NCBI GenBank assembly: GCA_016715965.1
Contig: JADJXG010000001.1
Span: 2,423,501-2,487,500 of the forward strand
Source of the DNA: Saprospiraceae bacterium
GTDB lineage: Bacteria > Bacteroidota > Bacteroidia > Chitinophagales > Saprospiraceae
Direction: 5' to 3'
DNA: 64,000 nt
Shown piece after piece: positions 24,761-35,589 of this stretch. A model generated the notes under the pieces. It was not told where the DNA came from and ran no database searches. It saw only the letters and a program-made list of their open reading frames with translations. Every line of letters begins with the position of its first letter. The first letter of the stretch is position 1. The position numbers were made by a program, and so were the translations under genes.

Positions 24761-24815
24761 GGACAGTCCTATCCGGGCCGATATCACATGAAAGTAGGTA
24801 ATTTCGGATTTGGAT

Positions 24816-26099
24816 TTAAAGATTCTCGCCGTCCAGGATTTGGCGATAGTGTTTTTTGACTTTGTTAAAGAAGTACTCTAAAAGCGTTTTTTCCTCAATA
24901 ATAATGACTGCATTTCCTGTTAATCCCGGCTGTAGAAGTCCGGCCAGACGACCCGGATCGACAATATCAATGCGTAGATTGTAGTCACCTTTTTCGTCCG
25001 CGCTGTAACTAAAGGAGCGAAGATTACCTTGCATCGCACCATACTCATAAAATGGGAATGAAAATACTTTTAAGTGGCAAGCCTGGTTTTCTTCCAGCTT
25101 TCCAGCTAATGAGGGCGGACATTTGGCAAATGCATAAAATGCTTGTTGTTTGTTGCTAATTTTTAAGGCCGTTACTCCTTCAGGTATTTCCTTTTCTCCC
25201 TCAAAGAGAAAATGGATCATACCTTGAATGGGACTTTTGAGGACAATGGCTCCCTCCTCAATGTTAAAATCACCATAGCTGTCTTTGATCTTATTCCAGG
25301 CGAGTATTTTCTGATGGACCAGTGCCATGGAATCTTCTACAAATTCGGCAGTTGTTTTTTGCAAACGGCTTTGGGTCATTTCGTTTTCAAGGGTCAATCT
25401 CTCGATCAAGTTGACCAAGCGAACATTTTCTTTTTCAAACTTTAAATCTTCCTGATTCAAGGAACTTTTGATTTGCGCGAGCTTGGTTTCTTGTTCGATA
25501 GAGTCAAATTTAGAACCAATGGATTGTGAGCGAAGATTTCTGGTAGCACTCAACTTGTCTTGTGTTTCTCTTAGTTCGGCTTCCAGTTTTATTTTTTGTT
25601 CCCTCCAATGGGTTTTATCCAATTCCAGCTGATGCTTGTAATCAGCTATCAGATTTTGGTTTTGGCGGATATGGGTCATAAGCATGTCTCGTTGACTCAT
25701 TTCAGCTTTTCTCCCAGAACTGTTTAGGTTTTCCAGCGCGTGTTCGGTTTCTGCATAGCGATTGATGAGTTGTGCGATCTCGGGCGATGTTATGCGAATT
25801 AATGGTGAACCTACCTGCACTGAATCTGAATTCTTTATGTATTCGTGCAATAGATAAACAGCATGTGGAAACTTATAGACTTCTTCTTTGATGTTATTCT
25901 TAAGACTAAAGGGTAACTCGATTTGGTCGGGGAAACGGACAAAACCCGCCACCACAAAAATCACAACAAACAAAACAATCGCAAGATACAATAAGCGCTT
26001 CATTAATCGCGCCCTCAGATCTCTGACCGGCACGTCTGCTTCCCAGTACAAACGCTGGTATTGTTGTGGCTCCAATTGATCTGTCTCTTTCATACTCAA
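24816..26099 (-). CDS. HlyD-family adaptor (membrane fusion protein) for peptide export
   Basis: 427 residues. A short cytoplasmic N terminus precedes one membrane helix (about residues 35-54, LLYLAIVLFVVIFVVAGF). A lipoyl-like half, a long coiled-coil (about 110-270) and the second lipoyl/beta-barrel half (IVLKSPIQGMIHFLFEGEKEI) follow. This is the periplasmic adaptor partner of type I peptide exporters. It overlaps the exporter gene by 4 bp, so the two are translationally coupled. It is the last exporter gene before the cluster E precursors. Confidence 0.9.
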   Translation of the reverse strand: MSMKETDQLEPQQYQRLYWEADVPVRDLRARLMKRLLYLAIVLFVVIFVVAGFVRFPDQIELPFSLKNNIKEEVYKFPHAVYLLHEYIKNSDSVQVGSPLIRITSPEIAQLINRYAETEHALENLNSSGRKAEMSQRDMLMTHIRQNQNLIADYKHQLELDKTHWREQKIKLEAELRETQDKLSATRNLRSQSIGSKFDSIEQETKLAQIKSSLNQEDLKFEKENVRLVNLIERLTLENEMTQSRLQKTTAEFVEDSMALVHQKILAWNKIKDSYGDFNIEEGAIVLKSPIQGMIHFLFEGEKEIPEGVTALKISNKQQAFYAFAKCPPSLAGKLEENQACHLKVFSFPFYEYGAMQGNLRSFSYSADEKGDYNLRIDIVDPGRLAGLLQPGLTGNAVIIIEEKTLLEYFFNKVKKHYRQILDGENL

Positions 26100-28284
26100 T
26101 AATCTACGTAGGTTCTCATAAATCCCTGATAGAGACCGCCATCCAGCTTCATTAGATGATCGTGATTGCCTTCTTCTACAATTTGTCCACCGTCAATGAC
26201 CAAGATCCGGTCTGCATTGCGAAGGGTCTGCATCCTGTGGGCGATGCTGATGATGGTTTTGTCTTTAAAATGGGATTTGATATTGGCCATGATCTTTTGT
26301 TCGGATTCAACATCCAGCATACTGCTCGCTTCATCCAGGATGATAAGCTCAGGATTGGAGAGAAATAATCTGGCAAATCCAATCTTCAGTCTTTGTCCTC
26401 CGGAAAGATTGGCCCCAAAATCACCTATCTTATAATTGTAACCTAAGTATTGGGAAGAAACAAAATCGTGCAGATCTGCTAACTTTGCCGCTCTGATGAT
26501 GTCATCCATGCTTGCATCCAGATTGCCATATAAGATGTTTTCTTTGATTGTTCCGTTGAATACATAGATCTCCTGTGGAAAGAGAAATACTTTTTTCCTC
26601 AAAGCTTCTGGATTGATGCGCTTCATGTCCGTTTGTCCAAAATGGATGCTGCCTTCGTAATCCGGATAGAGATTGAGAAATAATTTTACCAGAGTGGTTT
26701 TGCCAGATCCATTCCGACCTGCAATTCCAATATGCTCTCCCTGTCTTATGTCAAAATTTAACTGGTTAAGGACATAATGTTTCCTGGCTTTTGGAATATT
26801 TAAAATTGACATTTTTACTTGTACCGGAAAGCAATTGAAATCGTTTTGCTGTTCAAGTATGGAGGAATATTCAGTTTCCTGAAGGAGCACATCATTCAAA
26901 CGACTGATGCCCACCGACAATTCGGTCAGATTGTACCAGATCATTGAGAGGTTGTTGAGCGAGTTGAGCACAATCACAAAAATAGCGGTGATCGCTAGGT
27001 ATTGTCCAATGGTGATTTCATTGGAAAAACACATCCAGGCCCCCACCCAAAACACGCCTACCTGACTGACATAATAAATACTTCGCTGGACCGAATGGAG
27101 GACTGCGCTTTGCTGCTCGGATTCCATGACAACGTTGAGTGTTCTTTTGTATTTATTTTTCCATTGCCAAAATTTGAAATTTTCAATCGCAAGTAATTTA
27201 ACACTGAGCATTCCAAGCAATGTGTCTAAAAAGTCTCCAAGCGTTTCAAGATTTCTGTAGAAAACTTTATAAGCGAGTGCTCTGATTTTTGGTGTGTACC
27301 AAATGGTCATTCCTGCATAAAGGAGGACAAAAACCAAGGCCAGAAAACCGAGTTTTAGATTATATATTAAGAGAATGGGAATATACAACAAAACAAACAT
27401 CAGATCCACGACACATTCTATGACTGATGGGTTGACCAGTTGCCTGATGGTAATATTTTCCTGAAACCTCGCCATAAAATCCTCGCGCTTGTTGTTGTCG
27501 TAGAATTTTTGGCGGAGAGAAATAAAATGTTTGAAAAACCGACTAAAAATTCAAGTTCGAAATGCACTCTTGCATGGACCAACAGAATATTTCTGGCGTA
27601 CAGCAAGATCACCTGGGTGGCGAACACTGCAAATAGTCCAAACAAAATAACCATCAACAGTTTTTTGTTTTGATTGACCAGGACATAATCTACAATGGTC
27701 TGTGTGAAAAAGGGGATGGCAAGACCAAGGGCCTGCAACAGGGCTGAAGCCAATAGGATTTGGACCAGAACTCCCTTTAGAGACTTGAATACAGGAGCAT
27801 AAAATTTTCCATACAGGGATTTTTGTTTTGTGCGGTGCTCGTGTACAGCTTCCTCCAGATCTTTGTTTTTAAAAATAGAAGGGGAAGGAGTCAGTGCCAG
27901 AACAATGCCATTCCATTTCTTTTCAAAATCCTCGCGACTCAGCCGGTCTTTTCCATAGGCCGGATCTGCGATCCAAACTTCTTTTTCAGTGACCTTGTAC
28001 ACCACGATAAAATGCATGCCGCTGTAATGTGCAATGCAGGGAAGAGGAATTTCTTGAAAGTTCTTGTATTCCATTTCATAACAGTCTGCTTGAAAACCAA
28101 ACTGTTCGGCAGCTTCTGCCAAAGCATATAAATTGACACCAGAGGTATTGACTTCCGTGATTTTCGTCAGCAAAGACTGAATGTTGTAATACCCGTAATA
28201 TTTGAATATCATAGCCAGACAGGTAGGGCCACATTCCATCATACCAGTCTGCTGAATAAAGGGAAATGATTTACTTTTTGGCAT
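26096..28284 (-). CDS. C39 peptidase-containing ABC exporter (PCAT), one-base frameshift
   Basis: About 729 residues if one missing T in the tract near 27536 is restored; as written it is two frames, 28284-27418 and 27475-26096. The N-terminal C39 peptidase has Cys18 (QTGMMECGPTCLAMI), His91 (SGMHFIVVYKV) and Asp107 (IADPAYG). A six-helix membrane domain follows, then the nucleotide-binding domain with Walker A GRNGSGKTTLVK, signature LSGGQRLKIG and Walker B LIILDEAS. Such proteins cut double-glycine leaders and export the core. This is the best candidate for processing the mini-precursors. The frameshift is likely a sequencing error, since both halves are well conserved. Confidence 0.9.
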
Positions 28285-28297
28285 TGACGACTTGACT

Positions 28298-30430
28298 TTA
28301 AGATAAAATGAGGATTTTTTCCTTCAGACAAAGAAATAAGTAATCTCTGATATCTTCAAATTTTAGTTGTTTCGAAGCCAGTATCTCAGAAGTGGATTGA
28401 ATTCCATCCACAGAAAAAATAAATGACCGCCAACTCATCTCGTCGGCTTGCAGCTCATACACCAGACTTTCATCTTTCTGGATAAATTCACGACCCGTGC
28501 CTTTTTCAATAACGATGCTGCAGGACTCCTGGAATTTCAAAATTTTATCCAATAATTCTTGCTCTGAAATGATTTCAAAGGCCTTAACCAATTGACTCTT
28601 TATAGTTTCATTAAAATGTGGCACAAACTGTATCTCTGGCTCAATATCTATTTCGTACTGAATGGAGGACTCATTTTGTAAATGCAATTTTTCAAGAAGG
28701 CCAAGGTTGATCACATTGAGCAAGTATTGCCAGGCTTTGTGGTCCGGTGTATTGTACAGGCGTTCCAATTCTCGAACCAAAGCTTTTTTGTCAATGACCT
28801 CATGGTCCTGATCGAGTGGACCCAATGCTTCTTCGAGCAGGTCCAGTTTTTTGGGATGAATCAGTCTTCTGTGTTCTTCAAATCGGTGGTCGTAGATTCC
28901 GGTGTCAGCTGGTGCTTTTGATTTGTTGAGAATATATTCCGGAAGATAGCGCTTGGACGGAATTCTGAGGATTTGTTTATCAAAAAATAATTCAGGGTGA
29001 AACTGCTCAGGAACTCCGGCTATCATACTTACAAAGCGATGATCCAGAAATGGAAATCTCGTGCTGTGTTGGTGCATGCTGGCAGCTCGAATTTCATCCC
29101 ATAAGAGCACAAAATGATTCTGGTGAATATTGCTTTTTAAATAAAACAGAAATGGATTGGCCTCCAGGCCCTGGCCTGAAAAGTCCTGGATAAATTCTTT
29201 GGTGAGATAATTTCTGGATCCCCATAAAGCAATCAGTTTTTCAGGTAAATGATGCCGCAATTCAATTTCCTGAATGCGGCGGCTCATGTTCTTCCAGTTT
29301 TCACCGGGATCTTCCACATCGTTGACAATCCAGCGTGCCAATCCACCGTTGAGTTGATCACTTCCCGTACCCGTCAGCACGTAGGGAATATCTGGCCGAT
29401 GCCTTCGTATGGCATCGTGCAAAAGTGTTTTGCACATCGAATCATTGTGGTTGATGGGAGACTCAGCATGCCAAATCCTCTTTTTCCAGTACTCTGGATC
29501 TCCTTCCAATCGATGCATTGGTATGGCAAACTGAATATTTTCAAATCCATTTTCTATGGCATGCCTGTGACAAATGTCCGAAGTCTCTTCGAGAAGGGTG
29601 GTCCTTGTGATCACTGAAAAGGTATCCAGTTTTTTCGATCGCGCCGCGATCGCACACAATATGGATGAATCCAGACCACCGCTCAAGAAGGAATAAGCCT
29701 TATCATGATCCTGAATGCGAATTCGCACAGCATCTTCCAAAAGATCCATGTACTCATCCATCACCTGCTGGGCATTGCGATAATCCGGTGATTTGATATT
29801 CTTATAGGGGTTCCAGTAAATTTTCTGGGAAAGATCTCCTGAGTGTAAACCGATGTCAATGAAACTCCCTTCTTTTAGTAAAAAAACTTTTCGAAACCAA
29901 GCGCTGTAATTGACTTCTCCGTCGAGTACTTCAAAAGGCAAGGGTCGTCTCAAAGATTGATGCCAGTCAATTTCTTTTGGACAAAGAGGGTGTTGCAACA
30001 AAAGTTTTAGCTCTGAGGCAAACAAGACAAATCCGGATCCGCAATGGTAAAAAACCTGTTGAATCGCCATTTGATCTGTGGCCAAATATATTTTGTCTTT
30101 GCTTTGATTGTAATAGCAAATCATAAATTTGCCATTCAGTTTGGACAAAGCTTGTTGTAAATTGGAAGTTTCAATTTGCTGTAGGAGATCTGACAATTGA
30201 TCCTCCAGAGATGCATTTGTATGAGAGTAAAGTTCACCGGAAAAAAAAAGTTGAGATCCGTTGGGATGGGTCCTGTGAACAAAAACGCCCATCATGTCCA
30301 GCAAGGGACTTGTGTAGCTCTGACTGAGCTTAACAAAGCCTGGATAAGCCTTTTTTACAGACTCCAGGGCAACCTGATGAACTTCCTTGTGGCTGGTGTT
30401 CATTTTGATGATACCTGTAAATCGATGCAT
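28298..30430 (-). CDS. Asparagine-synthetase homologue without glutaminase Cys, with C-terminal extension
   Basis: About 710 residues from the ATG at 30430 (MHRFTGIIKMN). An Ntn-type amidotransferase fold is recognisable (LNGKFMICYYNQSKDKIYLATDQMAIQQVFYH), but the catalytic Cys after the initiator Met is His, so it should not release ammonia from glutamine. The ATP-pyrophosphatase loop SFLSGGLDSSILC (about residue 250) is intact, so adenylation of a carboxylate is plausible. The last ~120 residues are not part of AsnB; the tail SVDGIQSTSEILASKQLKFEDIRDYLFLCLKEKIL resembles PqqD-like winged-helix peptide-binding domains. Inference: an amide-forming modifier of the mini-precursors, in the manner of lasso-peptide cyclases. 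The exporter gene follows after 13 bp. Confidence 0.8.
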   Translation of the reverse strand: MHRFTGIIKMNTSHKEVHQVALESVKKAYPGFVKLSQSYTSPLLDMMGVFVHRTHPNGSQLFFSGELYSHTNASLEDQLSDLLQQIETSNLQQALSKLNGKFMICYYNQSKDKIYLATDQMAIQQVFYHCGSGFVLFASELKLLLQHPLCPKEIDWHQSLRRPLPFEVLDGEVNYSAWFRKVFLLKEGSFIDIGLHSGDLSQKIYWNPYKNIKSPDYRNAQQVMDEYMDLLEDAVRIRIQDHDKAYSFLSGGLDSSILCAIAARSKKLDTFSVITRTTLLEETSDICHRHAIENGFENIQFAIPMHRLEGDPEYWKKRIWHAESPINHNDSMCKTLLHDAIRRHRPDIPYVLTGTGSDQLNGGLARWIVNDVEDPGENWKNMSRRIQEIELRHHLPEKLIALWGSRNYLTKEFIQDFSGQGLEANPFLFYLKSNIHQNHFVLLWDEIRAASMHQHSTRFPFLDHRFVSMIAGVPEQFHPELFFDKQILRIPSKRYLPEYILNKSKAPADTGIYDHRFEEHRRLIHPKKLDLLEEALGPLDQDHEVIDKKALVRELERLYNTPDHKAWQYLLNVINLGLLEKLHLQNESSIQYEIDIEPEIQFVPHFNETIKSQLVKAFEIISEQELLDKILKFQESCSIVIEKGTGREFIQKDESLVYELQADEMSWRSFIFSVDGIQSTSEILASKQLKFEDIRDYLFLCLKEKILILS

Positions 30431-30497
30431 ATTTTTTTTGAAGGGCAAAGCTAAGATCAGGAAACAATAGATACTTTATCGCATAAAAGTAGGAATT

Positions 30498-32594
30498 TTA
30501 TGCAGACAAATCACCTTCAAAAATCAGTTGTACCCCTTTTCCGGGAGCTGTTTGGATTAAAACTTTACCTCCGATGTCTTCTATTCTTCTTTTAATATTG
30601 CCCAATCCGTTACCTCCACCATGAACGATATCAGCTTCCATGCCAATTCCATCATCCTTAATTTCAAGGATGTAATGCAATCCTTCTAGTTGAAAGGAAA
30701 CTGTGATTTCATTTGCTTTGCTGTACTTTCTGGCATTGTGAAGGGCTTCTTTGAGCGATAGGTATAGGTTTCTTCTTACTTCAGGTTCGATGGAAAGCTC
30801 CGGCACTTCCCTTGGAAATTGAATGATGTATCGCATGCTAGCTCCTTCCATATATTGGACAATGTGCTTGGAAATATATTGGAGCAGCGAATTGAGATTG
30901 TCTCTCTCCGGATTGGAAGACCAAATAATTTCTCCCAGCTTATTGACCGTCTCTCTGGCAAGAGTAGTCATTTTTTCAAGAGGCTTCAGATCAACTCCAG
31001 AGGCTGTAGATTTTGCAAGAAAACTTTCAGCCAGCCAGCTGATTTTGGTGAGTCCAGAACTAATGTCATCGTGAATGTCTTGTGATATTTTGCTTCTCAC
31101 CTGTGCTTTTTCCCTTTGTTTTTCAGATAGGATCAATTGATCCTGGGTATTCTTTAAATCCAACAGTGTTTGTGACAACTGATCATTTTTGGTCGCCAAC
31201 TGATGATTGCTATCTGCGATCTGTTTATTGAGGGTGGCAAGTTGGAAATTTGATTTTTTTGGTTGGTATAGTTTCTATAAATGAAAAGGGTGGAGATCAA
31301 AAGCAATGCAATCCCAATGCCAAAATACAATCTTTCGTTTCGCTTCTTTTCCACAGCGAGCCGGTCCAATTCTATTTGTTTGTCTTTAAGCAGAACTTCT
31401 CTTTCTGTGGTCAGACGCTCCAATTCGCGTTTGACATCCAGGCTGTTCATAGAATCTTTTGCCTGCATAAATAGAATTTGGTTTTTATAGGCATTTTCAT
31501 AATTGTTTTCTGCTGCATATATTTTGGATAGCTCCTGGGCAAAAAAATAAATCCTTTTCCAATCATTCACTTTAAGGGCCATTTCGGCGGCAGAGTTCAT
31601 GTAACTTACGGCTTTGTTGTAGAGTTCATTGCGTTTTCCAGGTATCAGCCTTAGATTGGAATCCTGGCTGTGATATTTTAAGTAACTCATGAAATAGGAA
31701 GAACCAATATTGCCTTTAGTGCTGCAAATCCATTCATAATTTTGATCGGCTTCAGAAAGTTGAAGAGCTCGCTCCAGTAGTTGTAAGGCTTCTTGGTAGT
31801 TACCTCTTTCCATATAGATGGTGCTCATATTGGACAGGTTTCTTGCAACACTGGTTCCATTTCCCAAAGTCTCATATATTTCGATGGCTTTTTGGTAGGC
31901 TTCCAATGCAGCTTCTTTCTTGTTCTGATCTGAATAAATATTGGCTAGATTTCCAAGCACCAATCCTACTCCATCCAGATCACCAATTGATTGAAAGGCC
32001 TGCATGGCCAGACTATCGTAATGCAAGGCCTTTTCAAAGTCAAGTTGCTCCATATAAACGCTACCAATGGACAAATTTTGATTGGCAATCCCCTGCTGAT
32101 TTCCCAATTCTTCAAATATTTTAAGTGCATCAAAAAAGTATCCAAGGGATAAAGCAAATTTCCCAACGGTTTGATTCAAATTTCCCAGATTGCCATATAT
32201 ATTGGCAAGCCCGGTTAAGTGTTTGTTTGCTTAAAATGGTCTAAGGCAAGATTGTATTCCGCCGAAGCATTTTCATAATCACCCAGGATAATATGGTAAA
32301 TACCTAAGCAGTTGTGTGACTGACCCATTTCATCCTTCAATTGTAATTCTTCAGCGATGGAGAGCGCTTTTCTGGCATATTCATTTAGTTTTGCGGATCA
32401 ATTTCAATGTATCCAAAGGCGATTTTATTGAATAGACTTGCCCTTTTCGCTGGATCATTTTCCGCTTCGGCGATTTTGGACAGGGAGTCTAGTTTTTGCT
32501 GTTGGGAACTCTGGGAAAACAGGGAATTACTTATTGCCAGTCCGATGCAAATTCCGCTGATAAAAAACTTCAAATAATTTTGAATGGAGTTCAT
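30498..32594 (-). CDS. TPR-containing sensor histidine kinase, three frameshifts
   Basis: About 700 residues when three one-base homopolymer indels (near 32385, 32222 and 31255) are corrected. There is a signal peptide (FFISGICIGLAISNSLFS), periplasmic tetratricopeptide repeats (AYQKAIEIYETLGN, LQLLERALQLSEAD), one membrane helix (LYFGIGIALLLISTLFIY), a coiled-coil, a HisKA_3 H box (ISQDIHDDISSGLTKI), an N box (EALHNARKYSKA) and a G box (GNGLGNIKRR). This is a common Bacteroidota architecture. It forms an operon with the response regulator and precedes the modification/export genes, so it may sense or control the peptides. Pseudogene or sequencing error cannot be decided here. Confidence 0.82.
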
Positions 32595-32598
32595 CTGT

Positions 32599-33240
32599 TT
32601 ACCTTGGAAAAAGTTTGTTGAGCGCTTCTACTTTGGAATGTACCTGCAATTTTTCGTATATCTTGCGCAGATAAGTGCGCACTGTTTCAATGCTGATAAA
32701 TAGACTGTCTGCGATTTCCTGATAACTGAGACCTTTGGCCAGCGCATGCACAATTTCTTGTTCCCTCGTAGTTAATTCATTGAGCAGGTTTTGATTTTGA
32801 TGGGTCCGATTAAAACTGCTCACCACCAATCTGGCGATTTCTGGTGACATGGGTGATCCTCCTGAATAGATTTCTTTGACGGCCTGAATAAGTTGGTCTG
32901 GTTTGGCTGTTTTTAAAATATAACCGGATGCACCTGCACAAAGAGAATCAAAAGTCCGGGTAGCATCGTTGTGAGAGGTACACATGAGATATTGTATATC
33001 TGGTCTTTTTGCTTTGGCCTGTCGTACCGCCTGAATGCCGTCCATTCCACCAATCAGACTGATGTCCATCAACACCACATCGACCATCAAACGGTCAATT
33101 TCTTTTAACAATTCTTCAGCGCGCTCATACGATCGTATGCACAATATTTCTCCTGTTGCAGGCAATAACTCCACCATGGAATCTCTGATATCCTGATCGT
33201 CTTCGACGATAACCACTCTGATGAATTTTGCGGCAGCCAT
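32599..33240 (-). CDS. LuxR/NarL-family response regulator
   Basis: 213 residues. The receiver domain has acidic residues VEDDQD and the phosphorylation Asp in VDVVLMDISLIG, with Lys in ILKTAKP. The C-terminal LuxR HTH reads LTTREQEIVHALAKGLSYQEIADSLFISIETVRTYLRKIYEKLQV. It lies 4 bp before the TPR sensor kinase and should be its partner. It is a candidate activator of the exporter operon or the five precursor promoters. Confidence 0.93.
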   Translation of the reverse strand: MAAAKFIRVVIVEDDQDIRDSMVELLPATGEILCIRSYERAEELLKEIDRLMVDVVLMDISLIGGMDGIQAVRQAKAKRPDIQYLMCTSHNDATRTFDSLCAGASGYILKTAKPDQLIQAVKEIYSGGSPMSPEIARLVVSSFNRTHQNQNLLNELTTREQEIVHALAKGLSYQEIADSLFISIETVRTYLRKIYEKLQVHSKVEALNKLFPR

Positions 33241-33287
33241 AAATTTATTGATGCGAAATTAGAAAAATTATCGATTGGTATGAAAAT

Positions 33288-34154
33288 TTATACGCTTTGT
33301 CCAATATGATCCGCAATGATCACCAGAATCGATTGCAGCAAAATGCAGCCATCCAAAATTCCATAATGATAATATGATAGCTTTCGAATCTTTGAATTCC
33401 GTATCGCAACAAGTCCAACGATCATCGATACAGCAATCGCCACTCCAATTCCATATGTTTGGTGAATTGCATCATTGATGATTGAAAGCATGAATACCAA
33501 AATTAAAATGAGTGAAGATAGCTGAATGGCTTTTTGTTCGCCAACCAGGGTAGGAATGGTTTTTATTCCTGCCAAACGATCTGCTTTTAAATCCCGAATA
33601 TCAAAAGGTATGGTAATTGCTAATACAAACAGAAAACGCATGATCCAAATGGACATTAGCTGGATGGATGTAAAGTCACTCTTTGAAAAAACTACGGGTA
33701 GTATAACAGTTGTACATGACCATACCCAAGCAATAAGAAATATTTTCAGATAGGGCAAATTTCTCAATCTAAAAGCAAAATGACTGTTTATTTTGATTGG
33801 GAAAGAATAGAGGTAGGTTACAATGGCCAATGGTATTACGAAAATAAACACTTCAATTTTTACCAGTAGCAATGATACAATGATTCCTGCAACTGCTGCA
33901 GTATTGATGACTTTGAATAAAAATAAGTTGTTTTTTACCCAAATATGATTTTCAGATTCCAGAGATTCTTTGGGTTTAATTAGATTGGCTATCCTGTTTA
34001 GATTGTACACGAAAATGGTAGAGAAAAATACCAGAAACAAATAAGGATGAAATTCAATTGGTAAACCCAATTGGCTTTGCGTTTGTAGAGTGGCTAGTGT
34101 GGCCGTTATTGCAATGAAAAGTCTTGATTGGATCAAAAAATGGAAAAAATTCAC
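33288..34154 (-). CDS. UbiA-family prenyltransferase-like membrane protein
   Basis: 288 residues with about eight hydrophobic helices. The second Asp-rich motif is clear (IPFDIRDLKADRLAGIKTIPTLVG); the first is reduced to FVYNLNRIANLI, so whether it still binds Mg-prenyl diphosphate is uncertain. The family transfers polyprenyl chains in quinone, haem or carotenoid pathways. It lies just upstream of the two-component genes on the same strand, with no link I can see. Confidence 0.75.
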   Translation of the reverse strand: MNFFHFLIQSRLFIAITATLATLQTQSQLGLPIEFHPYLFLVFFSTIFVYNLNRIANLIKPKESLESENHIWVKNNLFLFKVINTAAVAGIIVSLLLVKIEVFIFVIPLAIVTYLYSFPIKINSHFAFRLRNLPYLKIFLIAWVWSCTTVILPVVFSKSDFTSIQLMSIWIMRFLFVLAITIPFDIRDLKADRLAGIKTIPTLVGEQKAIQLSSLILILVFMLSIINDAIHQTYGIGVAIAVSMIVGLVAIRNSKIRKLSYYHYGILDGCILLQSILVIIADHIGQSV

Positions 34155-34321
34155 TTTTGTAATTTATTGTAAGATTGGTTTTGCAATCCTGTGCGTTTGA
34201 TAAAAACCATTTTCTTGAAACGGATTGGATGCCCTGTATTTTTTCATTAAAATGTCCTTAATGCAATTCATTTGGATTAAATCGATTTTATAAATTGGAC
34301 GATCTAAGGAAATGATTGGAT

Positions 34322-35589
34322 TTATTCAAATTTGACTCTTTTTATTTTTTGCACTTTTCCATAAGTCAGACTGCGCCAGATCCACTCCACAGGACCGTAA
34401 TTAAAAAATTTCAACCAAATGTTACTCAACACAACCTGAAGAGCAAATATTCCTACGCCCAAAACGGTAAAATAGATCGGACCGATCTGGCCAGAATATC
34501 CCAGACCTGCACCAAAGAAAATTGACAAGGCAATGACAGTTTGCAGCATATAATTGCTGAAAGCCATTTTGCCAGCAGGCTGCAGAATTCCTAGTATTTT
34601 CTTTCCATACTTTGTCTCGAAAAGCAGCATCAGGATTCCCACGTAAGCGAGCGCCAATGGAACTACCCCAAGGGCATATACAACAGTCTGATAAAATCCG
34701 TTGATTTTTAAATCCCAATAGTCGGACATATGGTTTTGCATATAGTATGCAAGGTAATAATTGGCAGGTAATCCTAGACCGAGGCCAATTCCTATGATCC
34801 AAAACACAGTGCGCTTGTTTTCTTGCAACTGGTTGTAAAAGTTGGATCTCCCGATAAGGTATCCAATTAAAAACACACCAAGGACTTTAGAAATTCTGCT
34901 TACAAAGATTAGATATCCATATCGAAAAAAAATCCGGCAAGATTGGCTTTGAACAAATCCCACCATCCTGCAGTTTTTTCCCATTCCTGATAGGCTTCAT
35001 TGGAGTTAATTCCAGTCAGTTGTTCTGACAATTTTTCTCCGACAGAAAAAAAGAGGCCGGCAGGTGCATTGAGCCAGGACCATTGGGCTTTGGCTGCATA
35101 CAACACAATTGGGGATAAAATTAAAAATGCTGCAATAATCAATAAGGTTTTATTGGAAAATCGCCTGAGTGGCAATAGAAGAAATGCCAACAGGCCATAA
35201 AAAAATACGATGTCTCCGGGCCAAAGCATCAAATGAATAGCACCCAAAAGCAGCATAAAGGCAAGTCTCCGTCGGATCAAAGGAATTGGATCAAGGCCAT
35301 TGCTTTCTCCACGGTATATTTGAAGTGCAATTCCCCAACCAAAGAGCAGACTAAAAATCGAATAAAATTTACCTTCGAGAAAAATATGATGTAAAAAAAG
35401 CATTTGCCGATCCCATTCTGGGATTAAAAACGGACCTGTTTCAGTTGACTCTGGATTGTAGCCACTAAAACCAGTACCAAGATTGGCAATAAAAATACCA
35501 AGAATGGCAAATCCACGAAGGGCATCCATGAAGTGAATTCTGTCATTTTCTTTGGTCGATGAAAACGAATGAGGTGATAAAGGATTCAT
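34322..35589 (-). CDS. DUF418 membrane protein, one-base frameshift
   Basis: About 420 residues if the poly-A tract near 34926 is corrected; as written it is two overlapping frames (35589-34909 and 34984-34322). It starts RIHFMDALRGFAILGIFIANL, the typical opening of DUF418/YeiB proteins, followed by about nine membrane helices. It ends with the family's PAGKMAFSNYMLQT and YGPVEWIWRSLTYGKVQ. The function is unknown, possibly transport. It overlaps the RibD-like gene by 4 bp. Confidence 0.85.

Noticed and set aside
28298..30430. Calling the locus a lasso-peptide cluster outright.
   Set aside because: Lasso precursors have longer cores with an Asp/Glu ring acceptor and separate B1/B2 proteins; neither is seen. 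Only the cyclase-like enzyme and N-terminal Gly are shared.
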